DNA of 49,859 bases. Source: Paulinella micropora (taxonomy: Eukaryota; Cercozoa; Imbricatea; Euglyphida; Paulinellidae). Under the pieces are notes generated by a model. That model ran no database searches. It was not told the origin of the DNA and saw only the letters and a program-made list of their open reading frames with translations. How positions within the stretch are numbered: the first letter of the stretch is position 1; each line of letters starts with the position of its first letter. Positions 39,194 to 49,470 of this stretch are shown here, in pieces. The stretch is from assembly GCA_019918135.1 (NCBI GenBank), contig WBZZ01002986.1:45001-94859 (forward strand), read 5' to 3'. Both the position numbers and the translations under genes were made by a program.

Positions 39194-40050
39194 TTAGAGA
39201 CTAGCGCAGGCGATAATGGCTTCTCTTTCTGTGGCGTATATGGTTTGCAGGCGCGCGTGGGCGGAGTTGATGCGCCCCAGGAGAGCGCTGATGCCCAGGC
39301 CACAGAGAAAGCCTATTTCTGCAATGTTGTAAAAGAGTTTAAGGGAAGCTAGGTGCGAGTCGCACAGAGTGTGCAGGTGCATTAGCCGCTCCAGTTGCCA
39401 GAGGACGTAAACGCTCAAAAAGAAAGCAGCGGTAATAATCCAAAAGTGACCAGCTAGCCCTGGCGGGGCTGTGCGCTCGCCCCAGGCGTAGATAGTCCAT
39501 TCTTGTAGAAAGAGCTTGTAAGGACGCCAGATGAGCCAGAAGTAGCCCACGCTTGCACAGCCGGTGACAAACACCAACATAGCAAAGAATTGGTAGGGCA
39601 CCCACAGCTGACAACAGAACAGGATGCACAGTACGCAAAGAATCTCTAGCACAAGGCAGACCCACATAACCACCAAGGAGTCGCTGTGCAGCAACACGAT
39701 ACTACCCAGGCAGGCAGTGCCAACCACCATCGCCAGGGATACCAGGTACAGGTTGACTGAGCAATGCTGGTAAAACGCGATTATGACCAGGGCGCTGAGC
39801 GCCAGAATGGAGACTATACCAAGCGGGTTCTGGTAGTAAATATCTGCAAATCGAAAGGCCAGCGCCCGGACGCCATAAGTGTCATTGTCAGCAATATGTG
39901 CAGCGCTGTGAAGCCTAGCACGCGGCGCAGAAACAGCTTGCGCACGTGGTCCGGCCTCAGCCTCACCGGCACCGACCTGTTTTCTAGCTCATGCGCGTGC
40001 TTGGCCTGCAGGTGACATTGTTGCTTAACCTTGTGAAAGTCCTCCTGCAA
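39194..40050 (-). CDS. Second multi-pass membrane protein, heliorhodopsin-like topology, frame change
   Basis: Seven hydrophobic segments can be followed: RRVLGFTALHILLTMTLMAS in the first frame, then, in a second frame from about 39,860, GIVSILALSALVIIAFY, SLAMVVGTACLGSIVLL, VVMWVCLVLEILCVLCILF, VPYQFFAMLVFVTGCASVGY, FWIITAAFFLSVYVLW and EIGFLCGLGISALLG. The VPY before helix E and the E-I-G-F start of helix G resemble heliorhodopsin positions, but no retinal lysine is present in helix G. The first frame has no ATG before TM-A, so the start is unknown; an upstream exon or in-frame fusion with the Ser-rich ORF is possible. Weaker assignment than the one at 32 kb. Confidence 0.5.
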
Positions 40051-40062
40051 ACGGTGCAGGCT

Positions 40063-40698
40063 CTACCACGAGGCTGGGGGGTGTGCAACTACTGCCAGGG
40101 CTAGCCCGGCCTCTAGGGTCTGTCGTCCTCCGATGCTGGCGGCCGGCTTGACAAGCGGCCGAGTCTTCTTCTTCGGGGCCAGGCGCTGGAGCCGCGGCGC
40201 CGACGATGGCTCCGGCGGGGGCGCGGGGGTGGTATTTGGCGCTAGCGAAGTGGCAAGAGCAAGAGGGGGTGTAGGGGTAAGAACAAGGGGAGGACAAGCG
40301 GCGACAGAAGAAGAAGAAGAAGAAGAAGAAGAAGAAGAAGAAGAAGAAGAAGAAGAGGAGGAGGAGGAGGAGGACGAGGAAGAAGAGAAAGAAGGGGAAG
40401 AAGAAGAGCGAGCCTCGGGGGCCCCGTGCTTGCTACTGTGCCTCTGTACAGGCAACGCTGGGGTGGCCTGGGCTTGGCTCCGCGGTGGCTGGTGGCTTTC
40501 CCGCTCTTGGCAAGGATTCTGAGGGTTCGTGGCCACGGTACAAACAAGCGTTGAGGCCCTTGACGACGGATCTGGTGTGGACGATCGGGGTATTTTACGA
40601 GTCCTTTTGCTCTTGTGTCCAGACCTTGGGGGCTTACGCCCAGGCCCGCGGGGCTTGGGACGTTCCGACTGTCTGCTGCTAGCACAAAAGTCCTGCAT
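40063..40698 (-). CDS. Basic Ser-rich low-complexity ORF
   Basis: From ATG 40,698 (MQDFCASSRQSERPKPRG). Basic and Pro-rich, with a run of about 33 serines encoded by a (GAA)n/(TTC)n expansion at 40,306-40,395, then a Pro/Ala/Lys-rich end. The frame ends at a TAG 12 bases before, and in the same frame as, the first open stretch of the membrane protein downstream, so both may belong to one gene with a stop or an intron between them. No domain. Confidence 0.35.
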   Translation of the reverse strand: MQDFCASSRQSERPKPRGPGRKPPRSGHKSKRTRKIPRSSTPDPSSRASTLVCTVATNPQNPCQERESHQPPRSQAQATPALPVQRHSSKHGAPEARSSSSPSFSSSSSSSSSSSSSSSSSSSSSSSSSSSVAACPPLVLTPTPPLALATSLAPNTTPAPPPEPSSAPRLQRLAPKKKTRPLVKPAASIGGRQTLEAGLALAVVAHPPASW

Positions 40699-40867
40699 CG
40701 TCACAACCGTTGGATGCTCGTTCGTTTTTTATTAAATCTATTGAAAAGCCTATACAAGAGAGAAATAGAGAGAGAGCGACAGAGAGAGAGAGAGAAGGGA
40801 GAAGGGAGGGGGGGGGGGAGGGAGATAGGTGGGAGAGAGGGGGGGAGGAGGGGAAGAACAAATGTTT
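40699..40867. other. GA-rich spacer
   Basis: (GA)n and G-rich tract between two minus-strand genes. Nothing else seen. Confidence 0.4.
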
Positions 40868-42580
40868 CTATTCCTCCTCCCTCTCCTCTCCTTCTTTCCC
40901 CGGGGCCTGCTCGCCGAGCGCGCCGGCCTCGGCTCTCTTTCTCTTGCTCGTTGCTTTGCGTCCTAGGTTATTCTGGGGCTGGGGCTGGGGCTGGGGCTGG
41001 GGCACAGCCGATATTGTGTCAAAGAGTCGGCTCCGGTGGTAGTGGGGTACTGATTCATCGTACAAACTCTGTACCAGGCGGACTTCCTGGTCGAGATGTG
41101 AACTCAGGGTGCTACGAAGGCGAATAAGCTCTAAGAGGCCAGTGAACGAACCAGGGTTAAAGACTGGCTGCACCGATAGATCCCACCAGTAGCTTGCCAA
41201 AACGGCTTCCTCGTCCTCTCCCTGTTCTGCCAAGCCAAGGTCTGCACCCCCGGAACCCACGCCCGGGCCGGTGGCGTCCCCTTGCTGCGCCTGGGCCGCC
41301 TCCAGGGCTTGCATTCGCTGGGGCAAGACCATTGCCTGTATGTCGCGCAAAAGCAGGTTGACAAAGTCTCTGACCCCCTCGGTATGAGAATAGAAACTGT
41401 CTGTATCAAACTGGTGTTGCCTGAGCGCCGGGAGGCGGGGTGTGCGCGGGTAGGCCGCCCCAGAGCTTTCGCTATTGCTCCAAACCGACGGGATGCTGAA
41501 CACGCGCAGCACCATGTTGTGCCAGAGTGCGTAGCTGACCTCTTGCTCCGGGCGCACCGCCTGCCTACTATAAACAACGGAGCTGTTGTCCCGGGCCACG
41601 TTCAGGCCGGCTAGGCTGGCGGTCGAGCGCAGACCCCTTCGCTTATCATTCCTCTGTGCGCCCGCATACTGGGAAACAGGAGGTGCGCGGACCTCCTGCA
41701 AAAAGGCTAGCCTAGCCTGCTCCAGCGCGGCAAAGCCAGGGTCCAAGCGCCCGCCGTGTGCGCGGCTGTCCGTCCGCGTGTTGGGGATGGGAGGCCCCGC
41801 CGTAGCAGATACCCCCAGCTCCCACTTGGGTTGGCTGTGCAGCCAGGCCTCCTCGTAGATGCGGTCTACGTTGCCCTGCCGGCGCCTGGCCAACAATACC
41901 GCGTCCAGCGCGTGGTCCAGCGTGTAAGCCAGGCGCGTATTTTCCAGCTGCAGGCGCAGCGCATAGACTTCCAACAAAGACGCCATGGGGCTGTTGGGCA
42001 TTCCATCGCTGTTGGGGCGGTACGGGGGATACTCGACTACTACCACCGGTTGATCGCGCGGGGCCTCGTCCAGCCCCCCCTGAGCCCCCGGTCGCCCCCA
42101 GTCTGCCACAGGGCGCGGCAGCTGTACGTGCGTCCCCCGGGGCCATCGGAGAACGAAATATCGTACTTCAGGGCGTCCAGGCAGCTGTACACGGCTCCCA
42201 GCGACTCGTGCTTTTGTTGTTGCAATAAACAAAAACCTTGCTTGTAAATGCTATCTACAATGGACTGGCTGAGATGGACGGCGTTCAGTTCGCAGGTTTG
42301 TAACAAGGGGTGAGCTGGAGTTTGCCCCTTTTGGTCGACAATTACCAAACCTCCCGCACTGACTTGCTCCTTCACTTTGCTTAGGCTCGAATACACGCTA
42401 GGCTCTCTGCTCATGCGCTCCAACAAGGCCAGCGCGCTGCGGCTTATGCGCACAGCGCTGTCGGACCCCCACGCCATCTTGCCGAACTCGCCATCCAGCG
42501 CCTCTAAGTCTCTCGCGGCGGGCGCCGGCTGCATCCAGCCTTGGATTACGACCTCTGTCTTTCTTCCTTGTCTATAGGTA
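40868..42580 (-). CDS. Virion-module protein, possible portal or minor capsid protein, frame change and truncated or spliced 5' end
   Basis: The 3' frame (from about 42,100 to 40,868) encodes a well-formed helical protein (MASLLEVYALRLQLENTRLAY, GVRDFVNLLLRDIQAMVL, GLLELIRLRSTLSSHLDQEV), ending in a (Gln-Pro)n tract, a KRKR-type signal and an acidic tail. The 5' frame (42,580 to about 42,100) adds RISRSALALLERMSREPSVY and QSIVDSIYKQGFCLLQQQ. The two frames meet near C/G runs at about 42,070-42,100. At 42,580 a textbook 3' splice site reads cctacctatag on this strand, so an upstream exon should exist, but the sequence beyond turns AT-rich. About 560-600 codons suits a portal; no family is recognised. 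Confidence 0.5.
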
Positions 42581-42774
42581 GGAAAAAAAAAAGAAACAGA
42601 GGAGAAGAGGAAGGAATTTATGTCATTGGCCGAAATGATGATTTTGTGAATAACTTTAGGGCCACCGTGTGGCCGGACGAGGAGCTGTGGTTGTATGAAT
42701 CGGTGTTTAGAGCCGTCCCGACATCTAATGAGCAGGAGGGACAAGGTATTTGGTGCTGCCATGTGTTTCCTTGA
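42541..42774 (+). other. Protein-like plus-strand fragment at the composition boundary
   Basis: From about 42,600 the plus strand reads GIYVIGRNDDFVNNF and TVWPDEELWLYESVFR, then a stop at 42,774. It looks like the end of a real protein but has no start; upstream it runs into the virus-like gene on the opposite strand. It could be a host gene fragment at a junction, or the antisense of an exon. Confidence 0.3.
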
Positions 42775-42779
42775 AGATC

Positions 42780-43700
42780 GAATCCAATAGCTTTGTTACG
42801 AAAGCTCAAAAAAACCACTGTAGCCAAGGAAAATGATTTTATATATGCTATATATTATTACATATATATATATATACATATAAGTTCTACCTGTACTTTT
42901 GATCAGAAACCAAAATGTATTTTCAAAAACTAATCAAAAAAGATTGTTTCAGAGTAGTTTGCAGCATTTCCCATGAATATTGGGTGCGGATGGACCTAGT
43001 AAAGGTCCAGAGTCAAAATGCTGTACTATGGGAATAGGTTGTTGACCGTTAGAGGCGCAGATAGTAACGGCTATATACTTTTTAAGATCAAACTCATTGG
43101 AATTCATAACAAACTATTAAAATACATCAAATTACATGTAAAATGATGTAATTTGAGTTGATTTTGACCGGGAAGGGGAAGCATAGGTGTTAAAAGGAGT
43201 AGTACTGACTGATGGTTACTTCTGTAGCAGTTTACGAGCCGTTGGTGATGGTCTATATGTGCAAACGTGTAAATTTATTGAAAATAATAATAATTGATTA
43301 ATTTTTGTTTAATTTGATGTAAAACAACATGATACTACAATGATTTTAAACGGCTGCCTGAGACTCAAAAGATGTTATCAGGTGTTATCAGGTGTGTGAC
43401 CGTTAGAGTGGCCGTTACTAACGGCTACATACTTTTTGAGCTCAAACTCATTGGGGATCATGAGAAACTATTAAAATACATTGAACTAATTGAAAAAAAA
43501 ACGTGTAGTTTGAGTTGGTTTTGGGCCTTAAGGCGAAGCATAGTGTTTTTTGGGTGTTTGCCGGGTGTTTGACAGTCTAACGGCTGTAGCAACTTGAATA
43601 AAGGTCGAAATTAAAAAAAAAAAATGTACATTTGAGTTGGGGGAAGTGTCCTCTATCAGAATATATATAGATTTGCATGAGTAAGGGTGAGTCAAAATTC
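42780..43700. repeat. AT-rich region with two diverged direct repeats
   Basis: Base composition drops sharply from GC-rich to about one-third GC. (TA)n lies near 42,850-42,880. A ~130-base element starting tgaccgttagag and continuing ctttttgagctcaaactcattgg occurs at about 43,040-43,170 and 43,398-43,530, with 70-80% identity by eye. No coding signal. Confidence 0.6.
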
Positions 43701-43711
43701 TCCAAGCGCGC

Positions 43712-44137
43712 TTGCAAGTAATCTTGCATTTTATCGTGTCTTACCTAACCTACAAATGGTGGATCACACCTGAGTTGCAGCTTGTTGTCTCTGACCTGGA
43801 GTTTGGAGGAGAGCAAACTGAGCACACTGGTCGAGTCGAGAGCAAAATCGATCTAGGTTTTGTGTGGAGGTTTGACTGTAAGCCAAAAGGTCTTACTAAT
43901 TACGACTACAGCTCTCGACTTTGGCACATCCAGGTGTGGGTAAATGACGAAAGCAAAGAGCAAAGTGGAGAGTTCAAAACGTTTGCCTTGACGGATGAAC
44001 TGTGCCTGACGACAGCTTACTTTGTGAGCTGGCCTGAGGAGGGTGTGATCTGGGACGAGAAGGTGTACGACATGTTGTCCAAAGGCCCAAGGGTGGCAGC
44101 TCCTACAAGTCCGAGCAAGCTCTCTCCTTTGTTGTAG
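43712..44137 (+). CDS. Unrecognised host-side ORF (exon or remnant)
   Basis: About 140 codons with ordinary composition (SYLTYKWWITPELQLVVSDL, RLWHIQVWVNDESKEQSGEF, SWPEEGVIWDEKVYDMLSKG), but no ATG at the left end, so it is an exon or a decayed gene. Codon use is clearly less GC-rich than left of 42.6 kb. No domain recognised. Confidence 0.4.
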   Translation: MQVILHFIVSYLTYKWWITPELQLVVSDLEFGGEQTEHTGRVESKIDLGFVWRFDCKPKGLTNYDYSSRLWHIQVWVNDESKEQSGEFKTFALTDELCLTTAYFVSWPEEGVIWDEKVYDMLSKGPRVAAPTSPSKLSPLL

Positions 44138-44362
44138 TTGTTTGTTGTTGCTTTGTGTCTGTTGTTGTAGTTTTTGCTGAGATTTGAACAAGTTTGAATT
44201 ATGGGCTGTGAGTTAATGGCGGCCCTGCTTGCCCGAACTGTTTTTTGGGGTTTGGGTCACTATGATTTTTTTCTTTTGCTCCTGGTTTAGGGGTTTTGAA
44301 CGCTTACATCAAAAGCTTTTAACTAGAGAATCATTGGATGCGGACGCTCCTGTCTTCAAACC

Positions 44363-44533
44363 AAAAAAATACGCTATATTTTTCTTTTGAGCTTGAATGT
44401 CTGACGATTCTTTGTTCCGCCTCGTTTTTGTTTTTCCGTCTCCAAGAAATATGACATATTTTTCATCAGAGTGTCACATCTTCAACCACGATGTCATCAT
44501 TGTCTCGTGTTGAAAATATGCTATATTTTTCAA
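44363..44533. repeat. Three copies of an AT palindrome (AAATAYGCTATATTTTTC type)
   Basis: Near-palindromes centred on ATRNYATAT, at 44,363-44,384, 44,446-44,464 and 44,509-44,533. The last reads gttgaaaatatgctatatttt with caac closing the dyad. A fourth lies at 45,231-45,255 within a putative intron. Confidence 0.6.
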
Positions 44534-45112
44534 CTCAGGATGGTTCCAAGCAGGAGGTCAAGGGGCCAATCGCTGATTCACAGGCTCCCCCGGCTGACTC
44601 TGCCTCTGTTTTCCATCCCACCAATTCTCTTGTTCGAACTGCATCCCGCGCCGCGAGTTCTCAGCGCAGTGTTGCAGCTACTGAGGTTGCGGGAGCCGAA
44701 ACCGAAGAGGCACTTCCACCCGCCGACAGTGCCATTGGTGGTCGTCTTTCTGCTCAGCTAACTGCAGGAGGGCCCCAAAGCCCCGCATCTGTAGCACCTG
44801 CTGACACACAGCCTTCGGGCTCTTCGTCGAGTAGTTCTTCGAGCTCTTCATCGAGCAGTTCTTCAACATCCACTCCATTGCGAACCATCCCCTTGACCAA
44901 AAGGCAGCCCAAGACGGCGGTTGGACCCACCACGCCTCTGGCCAGGAGCACCTCCGCCACTTTCTCGACCGCCTCTTCATCCTCGTCGTCTTCTCCGCAG
45001 CCCAGGTTCCCCTGTCTCCGGTGTCGTCTTTTTCTTCAGCCTCCACACCTGAACCATCTGGAACGCGCAAACCTGAGGCCTCGCCGGAAGTGTCCGAACC
45101 AGCCGAGATCTA
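44491..45112 (+). CDS. Ser/Ala/Pro-rich low-complexity ORF
   Basis: Starts at an ATG inside the AT palindrome cluster (MSSLSRVENMLYFSTQ). Rich in Ser, Ala, Thr and Pro with two serine runs. Another frame at its right end leads into a stop just before the next gene's ATG. Might be a disordered N-terminal part of the following two-exon gene. Weak. Confidence 0.3.
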
Positions 45113-45125
45113 GAAGAAGCGCAAG

Positions 45126-45806
45126 ATGAAGGGGGAAAAGGGCTTGGGCAGGAATGTCTCCGAGGCTGACAAGCAGGCAGCTGAGAAGAATGAGTGCATC
45201 AAGGGTCAGCCCTCTTTTCTTTTGTTCTTTTGTTGAAAAATATGTCATATTTTTGGTTGCTTGTTCTGTGCAGACACAAAACTGAAGATGAAAGAAGCCA
45301 CCAGAGCCCTTGAAAGCATGACTTACCGCAATGTAGAGGCCATTCCGGACGCCATCGCTTCCCAACCTGTGACTGATCGTGCACTCGACCTAGACGATGT
45401 CAACTCACTTGTCGAAAATGTTAAAAAGTCTCAGGATTCCAACAAAAAGATCCAGTGGGTCGGTTGGATCAAAGATTCGCGCGAACTTGTCAATCCTGGA
45501 GAGCTTGGGCTGGACGATTCTGACAATCCTCTCTTGGAATCCCCTCCTTTCGTTGACGAGAGAACCTTCAAAGAATTTCAGGCTTTGTGGACTTCGGTAG
45601 GGCTTATAGAAAAGGAAAGGCCCAAGATGGACTTCACGAGCCTGCCAGTCGAGGGCCAGATCCAGATCAAGAACTTTCTGCGCAAGGCCATCCAGGAGGG
45701 GAAGTTTCCCCTGCAAGCGATCGTTAGGCTTTATTCCAGCCATGCAAATTCAGCAACTTTACAAACTCGAACCTCAGAACCCGACATTCCAAGTCATTCA
45801 CCTTGA
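45126..45806 (+). CDS. Two-exon host-side gene, unrecognised (about 203 aa)
   Basis: Exon 1 45,126-45,204 (MKGEKGLGRNVSEADKQAAE), intron 45,205-45,273 (gtcagc donor, ttgttctgtgcag acceptor, with the AT palindrome inside), exon 2 45,274-45,806 (MKEATRALESMTYRNVEA, WVGWIKDSRELVNPGEL, MDFTSLPVEGQIQIKNFLRK). The joined length is a whole number of codons and the phase fits. It resembles the N-terminal part of transposon-associated proteins in composition, but I recognise no domain. Confidence 0.5.
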
Positions 45807-45839
45807 AGCTCTTCGTTTCGTTCGTTGGAACCAGAAGGA

Positions 45840-46270
45840 TATATATGCAAGGGGGGGGGGGGTTAATAATAATATATATTTAACAATTTTAACAATTCAT
45901 TGCTTGGTAGGCTATCGTGATTGGGGAAGATTTGCACCTGGTCGTGTTAGAGCTCATCTTTCTTCAGGATTGCTCCCGTGGGTGGTATGTGCCAGCTCGT
46001 TTCGAGTAATGATAGAAACTCCATTCAAGGTTGGTACTATAGTAACCATATGCTTTTACTTCTGGGCTGTGTCCAACATTCCTCGAAACAAGTTAGCACA
46101 TGCCATCTACGGCAACACTCCTGAAGAAAGACGAGCCGTAACACAACCAGGATCAGGATCCACATGGATTGAGCGGTTATCCCAAGAACTAGAATCAAGC
46201 AAACCTGGCGTAGAACGCCACATTCAAAGACGAAGAAATTCAACCAAAGTCTGAAATCCCCTGGACAGGC
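45840..46270 (+). other. Probable exon or remnant upstream of the FAR1-type ORF
   Basis: Open frame of about 170 codons without good composition. It includes a G12 run and (TAA)n. Acceptor-like ggtag occurs at about 45,908. May contain an exon of the next gene. Confidence 0.25.
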
Positions 46271-46273
46271 TCT

Positions 46274-47090
46274 ATGCCTGACTTTCTGAAAGAGTTCAGC
46301 GATGAAAACAACTTGGGAAGCGGAAAGAACTTTATATCGAATCGTGGCTTATCAAGCGAATTCAGATTTAATAAAGTGGTATGTCCTCACAGTGGCACAC
46401 ATACCAAAAAGAATCCTACAGACGCACAAGATGGTAAGCTAAATCGTAAAACTCGAAAAACCAGGACGATGAAGGTTGGATGTCCGTTTGGACTCAATCT
46501 CACATATATCAAAGAGGAGAGATTCACAGGGTTCATCGTCAAGTCCTGCTGTCTTGAACATCGAGGACATCCTCGTTACGCAGGCATAAAAGTAGCTACG
46601 TTATCGGCCGAACATGAAAAAAAACTCATGGAAATGGTAGTGAATTTCAACATGCCGTTTCAATCTCTGATGAAAGCTGCAGCAAAATTAGCGCAAGGTT
46701 ATGTTCCTCCTTCTGCTGTCAAACATATCGCTCGTTGTGCTCGGATACAGCGATTCAGGGATCAAATACAGCAAGCGGTAGAGTTGTTTGCAAAAGCTGG
46801 TCTCACTGAAGACATCCTTGCCGCTGTAAAAGCAGGTATCGACCCTGCAGCCAGCCATTCTACTACATTTTTATCGAAACTATACACACTATCATCTGAT
46901 TCGGACCGATATGGTGAATTTCACTGGGCAGTAGAGCTGGGCCCTCCGTTGATATCTTTGACGTGGCTGCTAAACCAATATTCACAGGAACCACAACGCT
47001 TGAGTTATCTGGATCCTTATCCACTTACTGAAGAAAGGCTGGGATTAATGCTACATCGAGTTTCCTTGTTTGGAAAACATGGAAATCTCT
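46274..47090 (+). CDS. FAR1-type zinc-cluster protein, MULE-transposon-like
   Basis: From ATG 46,274 (MPDFLKEFSDENNLGSGKNF). VCPHSGTHTKKN...KVGCPFGLNLTY...GFIVKSCCLEHRGHP matches the C..C..H.H zinc cluster of FAR1/WRKY-GCM domains that precede MULE transposases. A helical segment (LMEMVVNFNMPFQSLMKAAA) follows. After about 47,090 the frame runs into (TCA)n/(TTC)n serine runs, probably an intron or expansion, so the transposase core is not visible. Likely the N-terminus of a transposon protein. Confidence 0.6.
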
Positions 47091-47104
47091 ATTTCTCTTC
47101 GTCC

Positions 47105-47320
47105 TCCTTGTATTCTTTTCTGTCATCATCATCATCATCATCATCATCGTTATCGTCGTCGTCATCGTCATCGTCATCGTCATCATCACCATCATCATTT
47201 TCATCTTCTTTTTCTTCTTTTTCTTCTTCTTCTTCTTCTTCTTCTTCTTCTTCTTCTTCTTCTTCTTCTTCTTCTTCTTCTTCTTCTTCTTCTTCTTCTT
47301 CTTCTTCTTCTCCTGCAGCT
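47105..47320. repeat. (TCN)n / (TTC)n microsatellites
   Basis: (TCATCATCG)n-type then (TTC)n of about 100 bases. Frames across it are poly-Ser, poly-Leu or poly-Glu. The following 400 bases show no gene. Confidence 0.85.
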
Positions 47321-47719
47321 GTTTTTGCTGCTGCTGCCGCTGCTGCTGCTCCTGAGGCTGCCCCCGATCCTGCTCCTGCTCCTGTAATGTCGTTGACGCC
47401 TTCCAATTCAGGATCATCATCACCTTCTTTTTCTTTCTCTTCTTTTTATTCTTTTAATTCAGTCGCCTGTTCACTTTCTTCACCTTTGCCTTCTCCTTTT
47501 CTTCCTGCTGCTTTCGAGCTGAAGGGTGTGTTGAACGTGTTTGTTTCCTTGCTGAGAAGGACACACGGGCACACTAGTCTCTTTATAGCCCGGGAACGCG
47601 GCAAGTCTGTACACCTTGTGGGGAGAGCCGTTCGCAAGTGGGGCAAGTGTAAAGTGACTGTTTGCTTGTCCACACCTCCTTTTACGCGCTCTCTCTCTCT
47701 CTTCACCTACGTGTGCTAC

Positions 47720-48270
47720 CACTGACTATATTGCTCAGACTACACAGAGGCTACCTCAGCTACCACCTCAGGCTACGACAGCCTTCCACCTAGTAGGAGT
47801 CCTATCTGCAAAGTCAGTTCGTCGACCCACAAGGGTTTGTAGTTGTTTACGTACAACTACCTAAACACTATTCTGTGTAGTGTGTGTGTGGGTCTGCTAG
47901 TGGCCTCTGTAGTGTCCTCTCTGTGTGGGCGTGTGTGTGGTTGCTTGCCTGTGTCTGTGCCATCAGAACATCGTGAGCAAGGTGTGACTCTATCTCTATT
48001 TAGCAAGTAGAGAGCATAGCTGTGCTGTGTGAGTGAGTGTGTCAGGTGAGTGTGTGTCTGATCGTGTCTGAAGTTAGTTAGCAATGGCTGCTAGTAAGAC
48101 AGACAATAAGATCACATTCACTGGCAAGGAAGCATGGGTCCTGCTGCATAGACAGGTAGTTCAAAGCTGCCATGCTAAGGCACCTAAGGAAGTACTAAAG
48201 GGTACAGCAGCCCACAAACAATACGTGCATCGTGTAAACGTACTAGGTATACAGCTCAAGGGCTCCATCT
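47720..48270 (+). mobile_element. Possible LTR-retrotransposon leader and gag start
   Basis: GT-rich leader, then gccatcagaacatcgtgagc at about 47,959, resembling the tRNA primer-binding region of Copia elements. An ATG at 48,084 opens MAASKTDNKITFTGKEAWVL and RVNVLGIQLKG, comparable to gag N-termini. The frame then enters a (CTT)n array. No reverse transcriptase is visible. Weak. Confidence 0.3.
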
Positions 48271-48280
48271 CTTCACTCTC

Positions 48281-48402
48281 CAGCTGCTGCTTCTTCTTCT
48301 TCTTCTTCTTCTTCTTCTTCTTCTTCTTCTTCTTCTTCTTCTTCTTCTTCTTCTTCTTCTTCTTCTTCTTCTTCTTCTTCTTCTTCTTCTTCTTCTCCTC
48401 CT
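48281..48402. repeat. (CTT)n microsatellite
   Basis: About 40 copies of CTT/TTC. Confidence 0.95.
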
Positions 48403-48537
48403 CTTTTTTTTCATGGTCTTCTACTTCTTCTTCCCTTCCTCTCGATCGATCATCAACATAGGGTTCATGTTCTCATCCACGAGTTCGCGTCAACGAAGAA
48501 GATCATACTTATGATCTGCATGGTCAGAAAGAAAGAA

Positions 48538-48569
<32 letters not shown>

Positions 48570-48652
48570 GGGAGGAGGGGGGGGGGGGAAGGAAAAGAGA
48601 GGGAGAGAGAGTGTGTGTTTTCTTATTTTTACTTACTGACTGACTGTTTCGA

Positions 48653-48797
<145 letters not shown>

Positions 48798-48968
48798 GGG
48801 AGTACATAGGCCATCGGTCCTTTCCATGGGCTGATTGGTATAAAGCTCCTAGAGTAATGTTCTATGCCGTCACTTCCTTTATTCCACCGATTGGTGTGGA
48901 GACTTTCCTTATGGAATGGAGGACTGGATGCACATGGCCTTTTGGCTCAGCAATTGGCAGGAGATACA

Positions 48969-49153
<185 letters not shown>

Positions 49154-49362
49154 ATATATATCTTCACTATGTAATTTTAGATCTGCCTGAGAGCCAGGAG
49201 TTGATCAAGCAGGAAGTTAGTAAACAAGTATGGGACTTTATCGAAGCTTCAAGCAAAGTTATTTCCATTACTGCTACACTTCTTGCAAGTCTGGTAGCCC
49301 CTATATCAGGGTCGTCATTCTACATGGGGAAGAAGCAAGCTGGTGATAGAGTTGAATATGCA

Positions 49363-49470
<108 letters not shown>

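Noticed and set aside
39835..39880. RFADIYYQNP as a bacteriorhodopsin-type helix-C motif
   Set aside because: It resembles RYADWLFTTP, but by segment count it lies before helix B, so the match is probably chance.
47025..47423. Poly-Lys, poly-Glu and poly-Asp ORFs
   Set aside because: Frames of the (TTC)n/(TCA)n microsatellites.
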